The notes beneath the pieces were generated by a model, which was given only the letters and a program-made list of their open reading frames with translations, was not told where the DNA came from and searched no databases. A DNA stretch of 64,000 bases from Lactarius indigo (taxonomy: Eukaryota; Basidiomycota; Agaricomycetes; Russulales; Russulaceae), in NCBI GenBank assembly GCA_025766275.1, contig JAFKAC010000018.1:248001-312000 (forward strand), written 5' to 3'. The translations under genes were made by a program, and so were the position numbers. This document shows positions 10,476 through 22,428 of the stretch, piece after piece; the stretch's first letter is position 1; each line of letters opens with the position of its first letter.

Positions 10476-11284
10476 TCGCCGGGCATTCTGTTCTCACCAT
10501 TGCGCCGTAACATAAACGCATCCCTTCTCGTCACTCCTATCCATAGATTCTCTCTACTCGTGCTTTTATTGTTATGCGACTGCAGCGACTCCATTGGTCT
10601 GTCTCTTCGTTCGCGAACTCCAGTTTGTACCACATCACACAGCTGTATTGTGTTACCGTGCTACTAGTTATTCCCCATCTGTTTCTTTTGTCGCCCCCCC
10701 CCCCCCCCCCCCCCCAAACTAAATTTGTTCGTTACTGTGTCGAGGTGCTCGTCTGTATGTATCCAATGTCATGTACGCGTCCTCGATCATGAACTGCATT
10801 GGCTATATTACCGATCACGGCAGGGAGAGTCGGAGACGATCTTTTGTTGCATGGGTCACACCAACCGTGTCGAGAGCTTCATATCCTCGATGATTGTCAC
10901 ATCCACGATCGTAGCCCCTTGCGTAGCCCGACCAAACAACAGTATGAATGGATCCTCCAGGTTGTTGAGTTTCAGTGCGTCTATGCACGACGTTCCCGTC
11001 TTTCCGATACCTTTCCGCTGTCTGCCATACCTTACTTAGTGCCAGTCTACTGTTAGAGCATTCCGTATGCCAACTAGTGTCATTCCCTTAGTACTTTTCG
11101 TTTTTTCTCCTGTAGTTAAATACCCTCGCCCGCTCGTACCGTCTACCTCAGACATCGCTCGTACAGGCGCGATGCTGAGACTTTGTGTTCTATCTAGTTC
11201 GCCGCGCGTGTGTTCCGAGCTCCCCTGGAATTTCCCATAACCAACACGGGCGTTGTCGTGCGAGGAACGCGCTTAGACTTTGAC
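10476..11284. other. Intergenic, no gene seen
   Basis: About 800 nt between the membrane protein and the sequence downstream of the CHAT gene. Only short frames are present. It contains a run of 22 C. Confidence 0.4.
10694..10715. repeat. Homopolymer C22 tract
   Basis: Twenty-two consecutive C on the + strand. This could be a real G/C microsatellite, possibly G-quadruplex-forming on the other strand, or a length-uncertain homopolymer from sequencing. Confidence 0.9.
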
Positions 11285-11758
11285 TCAATAGTATCCGTGA
11301 TGGGTTGTCCTGTTAGCAAAGTGGAATTGCTTTAACAATGCCCACACCACCGGGCCGATTGAAGTACCATCAAACCAGAATTCCGAATCGGTATCTTCAT
11401 GGCGACCTACGTTGGTGCTAAGAGCTCGCTTTGCGTAGCGTACATTCGACTCTGCGACTTCTTTATTGAGTTTGTTGATCCCCGGCCTCACTGACGAGTA
11501 ATAATCGTTCTTAAACTCGGCTGGGCACTTGCCGCTACATCCACGGACCACGCCCACGAGCGCGTAAATGTTTTTCAAGCCCCCTGCGGGAACGAACGCG
11601 CGGGGTATGGAAAGGGCGACAAACGTCAATTGAGATCCCGAGGCCACATCAGTTGGTCGTGTGTACACGATAAGTATATGGCCTTCGACAACTTGAAGCG
11701 ACAAGATGACCATCGTCAGTAGCATAAATTCTGAGTCAATTGGTAATGAAATCCCCAT
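11285..11758 (-). CDS. Candidate hypothetical protein downstream of the CHAT gene, 157 aa
   Basis: ATG at 11758, open to 11285. It starts about 150 nt after the CHAT stop on the same strand. The middle is protein-like (VVEGHILIVYTRPTDVASG, then IPRAFVPAGGLKNIYALVG) and ends Tyr-rich. An adjacent upstream frame (WQIWFGTIVELTALPKW) also looks coding, so a spliced upstream exon is possible, but I could not find a convincing donor/acceptor pair. No domain is recognised. It may be an independent small gene or a relic. Confidence 0.28.
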   Translation of the reverse strand: MGISLPIDSEFMLLTMVILSLQVVEGHILIVYTRPTDVASGSQLTFVALSIPRAFVPAGGLKNIYALVGVVRGCSGKCPAEFKNDYYSSVRPGINKLNKEVAESNVRYAKRALSTNVGRHEDTDSEFWFDGTSIGPVVWALLKQFHFANRTTHHGYY

Positions 11759-11910
11759 CTCGAATATATTACAACGAATTGCGCAACTTGAACGTCCCAC
11801 GCCGCATATGTTCAAACACCTGCGTTCCTGTATCGCTCCATTTAGGAAGCGCAGTAAGCTCCACAATCGTACCAAACCAGATTTGCCAACTCACTGGTAA
11901 TTCCTTCCCA

Positions 11911-14900
11911 TTACGCGCCATAATGGACGAAATTCACCCATCGCTCCAAAGTTATTCCTCTCTTTCTCCGCAGCTTCTTCGCAGCATCCCTAAGTGCCTT
12001 CGCAGATCTTTCATAGTAAGGTACCCCCGTCTGTTTTCCAGAGAGCATCGACTTGTAGAAATATTTAGTAAGTTCTCCTCCATCGGTGTTAGCCATCGCC
12101 CACATCGTCCCGACTACGCTCCGAAAACCACAGTACTGTACCGCAGCGACGAGGTGCAGTCCTTCGTCAGCCACACTTTCTTCCGTCAGCTCGGCGGTGT
12201 GACAAGCCGAGAGAAATGCGAATTCGGCGGTGGGGAGGCGAGACTGTGCTACTTCCAGAAGAGTGAGACGTTGGTTTCCGTGGAGCTCAAACCCGGCGTT
12301 AAATGGTTCTCCGATCTTCAGTGTACCGTGACATACGAAGTGGACAAATCGGTGACTCTGGAGGGCTTTGAGTACGGCCGCGGGTGTCGCATCCTTCGAG
12401 ATAAGGCCTGTTACAGGTGTGTTGAGAGCCTGGATAACGTCCACATCTTCGCACACCTCAGATAGGGATTCGCCTGAGTCGGGTAGGTCGAACTCAGCTA
12501 CGAGAAGTATTGGGGGGCGGTCCAGAGCCTGTGAACTCGGTTTGCGAGATTCAATGAGCGCAGAGAGTGTTGGGGTGTAGGAGCATATGTAGAAGTCCGA
12601 GAAATATCGCTTGTCACCGTCATCCGATGGGACCGGTCCCATGGCATGGAGAGGAAGAGAACAAAAGACGGAGGTAGGGCACCACCAGACCCGCGATTGT
12701 TCTGGTATGTTTAGTTCACGGAGTCTCTCGATAATTGGCTTCCCAACAAGCTGGTAAAGGTCTAAGAGAACGGAAGCCAATGTAGAATTGTATTCGTCCG
12801 AATCGACGCCGCTGTCTTTTCGTACACTCAACAGTGTATCCATAAGTTTTCTCGCACGGTCGTAGAAGTCGTCGGGAGTGGGGATGTGAGAGAGTGCAGA
12901 GTTACTGTGAAGAATGATGATATCCGAACGCCATTGGGAGTGGTTGATGATAATGACTGGTCCGCATGAAGCAGCAGACTTCAGATCATCGAATGACGGT
13001 GTCTTCAAGAAGCTTTGGAATCCGGGCAAGCTCTGAATCTGCAAAATGAGTTCATTTCGATCCTCTAAAAGTTTCCGCTGTTGCAACACGAGTCGGCCAA
13101 ACGAGTCCAGACCATCAATGGCCTCGGCTCTGCGATTGTCTGTCTCAACCCTAGCGCCAGAGGCAGCGACGGACATAGTCACTTTCTCGAGGTTCTGATT
13201 GATCTCCACAAATCTCTCCGCTAAGGTCGAGTCAGCCGCACGGAGATGATCGACCGAAGTACGGAAGCCACGCATTTCGGACCAGAGCAAAGCCCTTCCT
13301 CGTTCTAGAGTTTCGACTGCCTCCTTTAGCTGACCTACTTGTATCTGATAGGACGCGTAGTCAAACGGTAGAGTCCTAGTTTCCTCGTTCATCGAAACGA
13401 GGCGAGAATGTTGGATTGGCAGAGTTGGAGCGAAGACAAGAGTGTCCTGCATCAATGATATTGCATTCTGATACGCAACTGAGATGGAAGTGTAACCGAA
13501 ACGTCGAGCGTCACGCGCCCACGTGCAGGAAAATTGGAACCGTACTGATACTCGCACGGATTGATCGTCGACAATTTGGGGGAAGAGTTGCATCATTTCG
13601 TCCAAGTCTTGTTTGTGTCGTTTGTGTCCAAGAAGTTGGACATGGTCACCCAAAGACCCTAAAAGACCCAGAGTCGCAAGATACCGGATCCTTTGTAGGC
13701 CTGGCATTCCGAGAACGTTACGATACGTGGTAATTGCCTCGTCGAGGTACTCGGTATTATTGCCACGCTGAAACGACTCGCTGAGAATCTCGGCAAAGTA
13801 ATAAACAGGAATGGATGGATGTCGGTCACTGGAATGGGACGAAGATGATAGCGTCCGTCCGTACTTGACCGCCTCTTCTATGCTCGATACTTCGTTATTA
13901 CGAATTGAGGTGAGAAGTTCTTGAAGAAGCTGTTGTCTCTCGTCTTCCTGGTCTCTGTTCGACCCAGCGACACTCCGTTCGAATATGGCCGGGCGGCGGG
14001 ATGAAGTACTATTGACAACATCACCAGAATGTGGTTCTGCAAGGCTTCCTGTGACGCCGAAATACTCGAAACGTTTCCTTTCATAGCTCCTCAGGAGTTC
14101 GGTGATAGCGGAGCGATGTGAATCTTCAAGAAATGGGGCATTGAGTAAGGCACGCAAACGGTGAATCGGGTTCTCCAAATCTTCCGGGTTTGGACGAGTG
14201 TTAGTCCAGACCAGTACAAGCGACACAATCATCCATATCGCCTTATCTTGCATTGCATTCAGACAGTCTCCGGGGGAACAGGAAGCGATAATTCTGTCGA
14301 GGATGGGCATCACCTCCTCGTAGTCATCGATCGCGAAAGTCATTTGGAAGCGAGTGCAGAGACAGCGCGCAAGCGCGAAAGAAACGAGGTCTAGGTCTGG
14401 CTGAGGTATCGTGGCCATTCGTAAGACTTCGATGACTTCCTGTGGAGGCTCTTTCGCGTTTTTCTTTTCAAATTCTGTGATAATAGCTCCTGAAAATGGC
14501 ATAATTGCCTCCATTGGGTAGTCTTTCGGGATATCAGAGCTGAGCAGTTCGCGACAAAGGACTGTCATCTCCTCGATATCTTGCATTGCATCGCCGATCC
14601 CCAACTCCACCTGATGGGCCAGTGTAACCACGAGATAGGTTGCAAACTCGCTGCGTTGGATGTCGAAGATCTCAATGGACTCGAAGTGGTTTCGAAGATA
14701 ACGAAAGTATATGACGGACGATTGGACGTCTTCGGGCTGTTCGGATTCCTGAGAACGACGAAGAAGGATGGAAGCGAGTTCAAAGAGCATCCGAACGATG
14801 CTATCACTCGGTGGATCAGACGGAAGATGAGGGAGGAGTATCGCTTCCGTCAGATAGACGATACATTCGTCGAGATCTTCTTTCTCATCTGAATGGTCGA

Positions 14901-15105
14901 ACCTGGTCGATAGGAAGCCAGCCAGATTACAGAGGCGAATACCGCGCTCAGGGTGAGATCGAGGTGTGGATGAGAGAATATTGCGGCAATGAGATATCTG
15001 GTCTTCGATTTCTGGGAGAGAGACTATGCAGAACGAATGAAGCTATGAGAAAGATCGTACAGTGTATCGAATCCGGGTCTTACGTTCAATCTCTGGGTCG
15101 TCCAT
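11911..15105 (-). CDS. TPR-CHAT protein (caspase/separase-like CHAT domain), 1044 aa
   Basis: Exon 1 15105-15084 (22 nt), intron 15083-15024 (60 nt, GTAAGA...CATAG), exon 2 15023-11911; the joined frame is open. The N-terminal two thirds consist of TPR-type helical repeats, for example LDEAITTYRNVLG and LKEAVETLERGRALLWSEM. The last 300 residues are a CHAT domain with the catalytic dyad visible: His906 in RFVHFVCHGT and Cys948 in FLSACHTA. It ends RWVNFVHYGA. CHAT domains are clan CD cysteine peptidases related to caspases and separase; the target of the fungal proteins is unknown. All expected segments are present and no break is seen. A disrupted paralogue lies at 59958. Peptidase activity is inferred from the intact dyad only. 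Confidence 0.93.
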
Positions 15106-17876
15106 GATTCAATGTTCCGACGCGGGCAGTTAAATGGGCCGGCAAGGTTCGAAGCGAGTATATAGAATATCCGAGTACTTGTTTGCTAGTATTGCTACAC
15201 GTTGGCATTAATTTCTGGGACCCGCGGTACATGTAAAATGAGCCCGATGGGATAAGAACAGAGCCGGAGTTGTCGGTATGACTCAGGTTTCTGTGCGCGA
15301 AAAAATAGTTGAAAAATTCGGGTTCGAGCACTCTGGGCAGGAGTCAGGAACAGCAGGACTGATGGTAGTGTGTGCAGACGGAATTGCAGTTATAATTGGT
15401 TATCACACGTAAAATCGTGAAGCAAACCCCTTATCAGATCTAGACACATTTCTCGTGCGTGACGATTGCACAACAGGTGATGCACCGGGCTTGCGCACAC
15501 AAACTGGAATCGAACATGCAAAATGGCCTACGGTACCGTAAACTAGCGCAGAGCTGATTCTGGGCTGGGGATTCGATCCAAGGGCTGGAGACGCTCCCGG
15601 CAAACCATTGCGAGGTCAGTTGCAAGTTGCAGGCACAGGCAGGAACGACTTTGTGACTTTCAAAAGAAAATTATTCCCAACAATTATCTGGACGGAGAAG
15701 ACAGCGGTACGCATCGTCATGGGAGAGCAGCTGGAAAAGTATTTCTTCAGGACTTTCACAAACACCATATAGCCGTGTTCTGTACGGGGGATTCCTCTAA
15801 ATAAACATAACTGCTTTCTGTAGACGAACAACCCATTCTGCTCAAGCAGTAAAGTGTAGCCTGATGGAGGCTATTGAAGCAGAATCAGACTATTTTTAGG
15901 GAGCGGGATGCGGTTGGATCCCAGAAAGAAAAAACAAAGAAAAGGTGGCGATTATGTCCAGGACAGCACGCTCCGGGATCCAGGGAAAACGAGAAGCAGG
16001 TAAGCAGTCGTGTGACTCGGGTGGGTCGACGAACTGTGTAGGAAGACCATTGTCCCCACTCGTGGTCAATGCGTCTGTTGGGGACGACATTGGTTTCCCT
16101 GGTCGTAGGCCAGTCGGGTTTCGGAGGCGGCCAAGGAACCGAGGGTAAAATCGAGGTAATAAGCGAAAATCATGATAACGGGAGACCTGTCCCTCTACTT
16201 TGGGGTGAAGGATGAGGACGTAGCTCAATTACGAGTGAAAGGGCTAGCGCGGGTTGAAATCGAGATGCCGAGGTCCATCTCTCCAAGGTGAAATATCATG
16301 CGGAAAGCTCAGGAGCTGGAGGGTAAGCACGCCGCGGAGCATGGAACGGCGAATTGGGCGTCCGGGATAACAGGATAACGTGAATTAAAAATAGAGGTCT
16401 TTCTAGGAGCCCCAGATCTCAAGTTGGACAGAACGAAAGTCCACGCTGTAACATAAGTACATGAGTACTCATTTATATGCACAGCAAGGCTGTTCTTGGC
16501 GAGATAGGGGTATCCGCTCCTCGTTCTTTCTACCCTGAAGCCTGTCTGTAGGCACCAGAAGATACATAATACACAGCCTACTGAGACGTCGATCAGAAGT
16601 AACCTAACTGCTACACAACATGCGACGACCATAATTTAATTTCCGTGGCAGGCGAAACATGAGTGATAACGGAGATGATTACGAGTTCGTACTTCTGGCT
16701 CACCCCACCAGGACAAGCGTCGTGTGGGAACAAATAACACTGTTATCACCACAGTGCCGACGCATCGTGAACAATTGTGAAAGTAGCAAACGTTGCTGTA
16801 ATGTGAATAATAGAAATCAATGATCGAAGCCCATGTACAGCCCTAATGTCCGACATGCCAGTAAATGCTCAATTTGGATAGTATTCATCTTTCCCAAAAG
16901 TGCGCCAAAAGTCGGAGGATCGGAGGGCAAATGCGCGAGTTACACTTACACGATGGTACACGATGATTGAAACGAAATGGCGAGTCCGAACGAAATTGTG
17001 TCCAAATCAAATCGGTTCGAAGCAGGCCGTGTGATTCAATTGCCACATAAGGACTTCGTATGAAGCGCCATTACTGTTACTACTACTTTATGCCACTCTG
17101 TTCCTCTGCTCGACAACTCGACGAAAATATTGCAGATATTCTGAATTAAGTCGCACTCTTGCGTGCGCTCGAACCAGAAACCATGACCTTAGGTTTCTCC
17201 ATATCATGAAGAGCAAGCGCCCAACCTTTGGCTTTCACAGTACTGTACCCTAATGACGTCTAAGAGCACCAGGAAGCGCGATGTTTCAATGAGCGATCAA
17301 GCGAGGTCTGCCAGTAAAGGCACTCCGAGGCGCCGCTCATACTGTACTGCAGCGTTTTTCTCATAGCGCTCGTGCGGTGCGCCTGTGGAGGAAAACGCAT
17401 GCGCGTTTAGTCCGGGGCCAGTCCAGGTGTGCGAGTGAGCGAGTTGTGGGACAGCTTTCTGGGGAATAAAACAACGCCCCCCCCCACACACATGTGCAAC
17501 CAGGAGGTGTGGCTAGATCAGAAACCATCCCGGGACCTAGACTTACTACGGGCACCAAACCGGTGTTCTGAGCGCCGAGATCATCACAGGTGTTGGGAAC
17601 TCCGCGAGTTATTGACGATGTTTTACCAACTTGAGTGGTGTCATATTGGACGTGGCGCTTGCTATCATGGGCGGTAATCTCCCGCGCACGCAGCACCAGC
17701 GTGGAGGGAGGTGGCGACCTGGAACAACGGGCCAGCCGGGGCCGCCATCGCGTAGACGCGGAATGTGGCATGCGGCAGCGACTGACGTCAGTCAGATACT
17801 GTTTTCCCACAAGCGCGGCCTCCCTTACCTTACTGCACCACCCACCCCTTCGCCTGTGAGATCAGTATCACGCCCG
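15106..17876. other. Long intergenic region, no gene recognised
   Basis: About 2.8 kb between the CHAT gene start and the glyoxalase-like gene. Open frames are at most about 150 codons, overlap on both strands and resemble no family. I looked for tRNA-like B-boxes (near 15120, 15315, 15570, 16990) and found none with a matching clover-leaf. It presumably holds two promoters and relic sequence. Confidence 0.4.
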
Positions 17877-20800
17877 ATGTCGCCATCGATAAAGACCCTA
17901 GACCATATTGTGCACCTCACGCCACCCGGGACGATCTACGAGACTGCGAAACAGTTCCGCGAGCTAGGATTCAAGTCAGTATACGCCTTCGTTCACGCGT
18001 GCCAATCCATGACTGACTGAGACACCCACCCACCGATCCAGTGTTGGACAGTCGCCGACTGGAAGTCAGAAGTCGGGTCATACAGTCGGTGACTAGTCAC
18101 TGACTAGTCACTGACTGTAAAACGACCGTGACTTTCCTCATCACGTGAAGTAGCAAATATTACGTGCTGTAGTTGGTTACATTGATTACACGTCATACGG
18201 CGCTCATACTCTTCATCTCTTCATCGCTCATTGCTCCTCATCCGATACCGATATGAGTGCCCGCCCACCTCAATCTACTCGCCATTGGGTCCGTGGCTTC
18301 TTCAAAGATCACCCAAGGCTTGCACAAAAGGCACCTGAAGCATATTCTGGCACCCAAGGAACGCGTGACAAGCCTAAGGTATTCTGCATAGGTTGTTTAG
18401 CTAAGGTCGTCAATGCAGCCCTTCAACATGATCAAGAAGAAGTTGAGGCAGGTACTCGGGAGTCTGCTCGGACACCAGAAATGATCGAAGCAGAATGTGT
18501 GTCACTACATCACGTCTCTATATTTGTCACCTAATTACTGGCTTTCCACTAGTATTCTCAGTCGGCCAGAATGAACCTGGTCGTGCATGGTTGCCAGGAC
18601 GTGTAGATGTTCTACTAAATCATGTTATAGCCTGTTCCAATCATATTGACGACGTGCGTGCGATGGCACAGGCCTACAAAGACGGTATAATCCCACGGTC
18701 ACCCCCTGCCAGTGGCAGGAGATCCCGTCACTTTGCAGGGGAGGGCATTGGGCCCATCACATCACCAGCATATCAACGTCACTCTGCGTCACCCTATCCA
18801 AGCCCCCGATTGCCTTCATTACATGTTCACACGCCGTCCTATTCCTATCACCCTGCACGTGGCCTCACATCTGGGCCAAGTTCAAGTTACGAGCAAGAGT
18901 CTTCTGTTGTGTCTTCTTCATCCTCTGGCGGTCCTCGAAGTCGAAGTGGTACTCCTTTCGACAATGTATCTATGTACTCAGCACGGTCATCTCGACGCAG
19001 CCCAAGTCATGTCCCGCAGACTCCTTTTGTACCCTTCGAACTTTCATGGTCAGAAGGACGTCAGCTACTTTTTGAGGAACGGATCGTACGCCTCACCGCA
19101 TCAGCAGGGCTACCACTCTCATGGGTAGAAAACATAGAGTGGCTAGACTTCTGTGTCGAGTTTCTCCCACATGCCAAGTCACCAAGTCGCAAGGTCCTCA
19201 CAGGGCGTCTTCTGCCTCGGGCACTTGCCGATTTACAATTGAGGGCAAAGGTTAAGTTGAGTGGCAAGAGCACAACGGCCTCATGTGATGGCTGGACAGG
19301 TGAAAATTTCCATCACTATATCGCGTTCATGGTTATGGCCGATCAAAAGGTATGACATTAGTATGACAACTATCCTCGTGTATCTGACTAGGCTTAGGTC
19401 CACACGGTGAAGGTTCATGACGCGTCGAACGAACGGAAGACTGCCAATAAACTCTACGATTTGATGGTAGAAGTAATCGAACTCCTTCAATTAGAATGGA
19501 ACATTGTTGTTGTCGCATTCACGACAGATGCATCTGGTGAATCACGAAAGGCGAGGAAGATGCTCCTTGCTCGTTATCCACATATTGTGTGCCCTGACTG
19601 CTTCGCGCACCAGGTGTGACAGGTTTTTTTTCTCATCCTTTTGGTCATACTAATGTTTCGAAGGTAAACCTCATCGTCGGGGATTACTTTAAGGCCGAGA
19701 CAGTATATACGAAGCACAGCAAAATGGCCTGTGAGCTCATCAGTTGGCTGCGCAGCAAGACCCAGGTCCTCGCCCGCCTTCGAGAAATTCAGGTGCAAAG
19801 CGGGATGCAACCCCTCTCGGTAATCCGCGCTGTCTTAACAAGGTGGACGGCGCATTATCTTGCTTTTAGGCGTCTACTTGAGCTCCACCGTCCTCTCATG
19901 GCTCTTGTAAATAACGATGCAATGGCCCCGCCCGATCAAAGTATTATCATTTCCCCAGGCTCATCAGCGTCAAACAAAAGAAAGGCGCAGGAAATGGTGG
20001 CGATCATCGAGGATAGTAGTTTCTGGCACTCATTAGCTCGGTGAGAAACTTATTTAACTCGAGAATGGCATTCGAGATCTGATACGTTTTGATACAGCCT
20101 TAAGACACATCTCGAACCTCTTGCGAGAGCTGCAAACATCGCCCAAGCGGCGTTCTGTCGTCTGGATCAGATCCTGCTTACATTCGGGTCACTTTCAATA
20201 TATTACGAAGACAACAAGGCCAAGGACCCCGCAAATATTCCTGGGTGTACAGCTATACTTGACAGCATCGAGAAGCGGTGGGCTAGAGCCGATCAAGATG
20301 TATTTATCGCCACCGTCCTTTTAAACCCGTTCGTCAAGGAAACTGCGTTTAACCCCAGTGTCCCCTTCCTAACTCACGCCGGCATTCTCGCACTTATGAA
20401 ACGTTTATATCGACGTTTCTTCTCTGTCACAGAGACCACAGCGGTGCTCGAACAAAACCTCAGGGACTTATTGCGCAACATTGAAGACTATTTTTCGGGC
20501 GGAGGAATATTTGAGCAGATGGCACAATACATTTCCACCCTTGAAGCGGAGACACGGATTGCGGGTGTGTCCCCCGATCCTATTAGATTTTACACAGGAA
20601 TCAGCCCGATCACTGGACCCTCCCCACAACCGCTCATCAAACTCGCACAACACCTCCTATCCATTTGCCCAAACTCTGCCTCGTGCGAGCGATTATTCAG
20701 CGTGTTTGGCAATACCCTCACGAAGCTCAGAAATCATCTTGGGATCAAGACGCTCACCTCTCTTGCTGAACTGAAGATGCACATACGGGACGAGCACTTG

Positions 20801-22428
20801 CGCAAAAAAGACACCAAAGAACGTATGAAACGCTTCTTTGGAAGATCTAATGGTCCTCCGGCAGAAGCTGAAGAACTCCCAGTACCTCAGGCCGATCCTC
20901 AGCCCCCCTCTGAGTCCACCGCTCCACCTCCACCTCCCGATGAAATGGAAATGGACGACATGACAGTTATTGACCCAGAACTACAGCAGTTGTCTGGTGC
21001 CAGTGGGGTCGCTAACGAGTTCAATGAAATAACTGATTCATTTGGTAGACAGGCAAGCAGAGACGACGACGATGAGGGCGAACGGATGCATGACTCAGAG
21101 GGCATCTCAATCAAGATTTCCGACCTTTTTGATTTCAAAAATCGGGCCTGGATTCCTACCAACGAACGTAGCGCATCTCGGAGTCTGGACGACGAGCTAG
21201 AGCTCTATGAGCTCCTTGACTTGGACGCACAAGGAGAGGAAGACCTTAACGTCGAGATTGATCAAGCCCTTGATAGTGTACTTCATCATGTCTAACTCAA
21301 TTATTTACACTACGCATTGTACGCGAGGTTTTGCGACTTGTCTGGACGACTTGCTGCATGTGCAGCACCTATTATGTCAGCCGTGTCAGCGACTTAGGTG
21401 GGCGTGGGAATAGTCGTGGTCGTTTGCGGTCGCTGACCCCCATGGTCCGACGGTCGTCCTGACTGTCACGACTAGTCGCTGACCGGCACAACACTGCACC
21501 GATCAGCGTCATCGCCGGAGGCACGCACGCGGGCGGACTGACTGCCAACTCGCTCATCGTGAGATCGTATATCTTCCTGTCCCCCCAGAGCTCTAACCGG
21601 GAACAGATCCTGCCCGAAGGCACATACCTAGAGCTGATATCTTTCACGCACCCCGAGTCGCACTACCCGCATCCAAGCCCGTCCCACGATGCGCGCCACC
21701 ACCACCAATGGGCGAATAAGGAGAACGGCTGGGTCGCATACGCGTTCCTCGGCGATCCGCATGCCGCGCCGCCCCTCTCTGCGATCCTGAATGGGCGACT
21801 GAAATCGGTGAGCAGCGAGACGCGCTATTCGCCCGAGGTATCCGGGGGCCGCACGCGGCCAGACGGCGTGGAGATCAAGTGGGAACTGACGACGCCTGCG
21901 CGCTGGGGAGAGAAAGAAGGCGGCTCGCGGCTACCGTTCTTCTGTGGCGACGTGACGCCACGCGAGTTGCGGGTGCGTGTACCTGCCTCAGGCTATCTGT
22001 CATACTACCGCCTATCCGGCGTCTCTCTCTAGGTGCCAACACGGCCAGAGTCAAACACGGTGCACCCGAACGGCGCGCAGGGAATCGCGCATCTGCGAGT
22101 ACTTGCCCCGCCGAGCACCTTCGCGGCTGTCTCGGCGGAGTTCACGGCAATCCTGGGCGAGGCGCCCATCGAGGGTCCGGGCGGTGTCCACGTGTGGCTG
22201 CTCGATCTGTTGCCGGGTGGCGCTACGGTCACACCCGAGGACCTGAGATTGCACCCGCGGCTCTTACTGTGCGAGCCGGATGCGTCCGACGAGGCTGAGG
22301 CACGGTTCGTGGAGAGCCACGGCGCGGGGCTATTCGAGGTTGGCGTGCGAGTCGACGAGGATGGTGAGAAGCGGGGCTCGTCAGAGACGCCGTTTGGGAG
22401 AATAGCTTGGGTACCTGCCAGCGTGTAG
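17877..22428 (+). CDS. Glyoxalase_3-like (VOC-fold) protein, 303 aa, with a transposon in intron 1
   Basis: Exons 17877-17974, 21507-21558, 21607-21972 and 22033-22428. They total 912 nt in one frame. The protein opens LDHIVHLTPPGTI, continues across the first splice as LGFNVIAGGTHAGGLTANSLI, then LPEGTYLELISFTHPESHYP and HQWANKENGWVAYAFLGDP. This is the pattern of fungal glyoxalase-like domain proteins (PF13468 type; VOC fold, substrate unknown). Intron 1 (17975-21506) is 3.5 kb because a complete hAT element sits in it; without the element it would be 66 nt. Donor GTCAGT and acceptor GATCAG are both kept, so the gene may still be expressed if the long intron is spliced. Introns 2 and 3 are 48 and 60 nt. 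Confidence 0.85.
18031..18038. repeat. Target-site duplication, left copy (hAT)
   Basis: CACCGATC directly precedes the left terminus of the hAT element and is repeated exactly at 21497-21504. Eight-bp duplications are diagnostic of hAT insertion. Confidence 0.93.
18039..21496 (+). mobile_element. Complete autonomous-looking hAT DNA transposon, 3458 bp
   Basis: Bounded by CAGTGTTG (18039-18046) and its inverted copy CAACACTG (21489-21496), flanked by perfect 8-bp duplications CACCGATC. Subterminal repeats of GACTAGTC/GTCACTGACT type lie at about 18080-18118 and 21445-21485; these are likely transposase-binding sites. It encodes one spliced transposase on the same strand as the host gene. Perfect duplications, an intact transposase and intact ends indicate a recent insertion. 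It lies wholly within intron 1 of the glyoxalase-like gene, two bases before the splice acceptor once the duplication is counted. Confidence 0.94.
18253..21295 (+). CDS. hAT family transposase, 943 aa, five exons, intact
   Basis: Exons 18253-18496, 18553-19349, 19398-19613, 19664-20040 and 20098-21295, with introns of 48-57 nt. They total 2832 nt with no stop. The N-terminus (HWVRGFFKDHPRLAQ, then VFCIGCLAKV) looks like a BED-type DNA-binding region, followed by a Ser/Pro-rich linker. The RNase-H-like catalytic core follows (TTASCDGWTGENFHHYIAF, then FTTDASGES, then CPDCFAHQVNLIVGD). The hAT C-terminal dimerisation motif is clear (SASCERLFSVFG, then LTKLRNHLG). An acidic tail of about 150 residues ends the protein. 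All domains are present in order, so the element may be able to transpose; expression is unknown. Confidence 0.92.
21497..21504. repeat. Target-site duplication, right copy (hAT)
   Basis: CACCGATC, identical to 18031-18038. The next two bases, AG, form the splice acceptor of glyoxalase intron 1. Confidence 0.93.

Noticed and set aside
15300..17050. Possible tRNA B-boxes (GGTTCGA-like motifs)
   Set aside because: No matching A-box or foldable clover-leaf around any of them.
17631..17876. In-frame upstream extension of the glyoxalase-like gene
   Set aside because: No ATG before 17877, and family similarity begins right at LDHIVHL.
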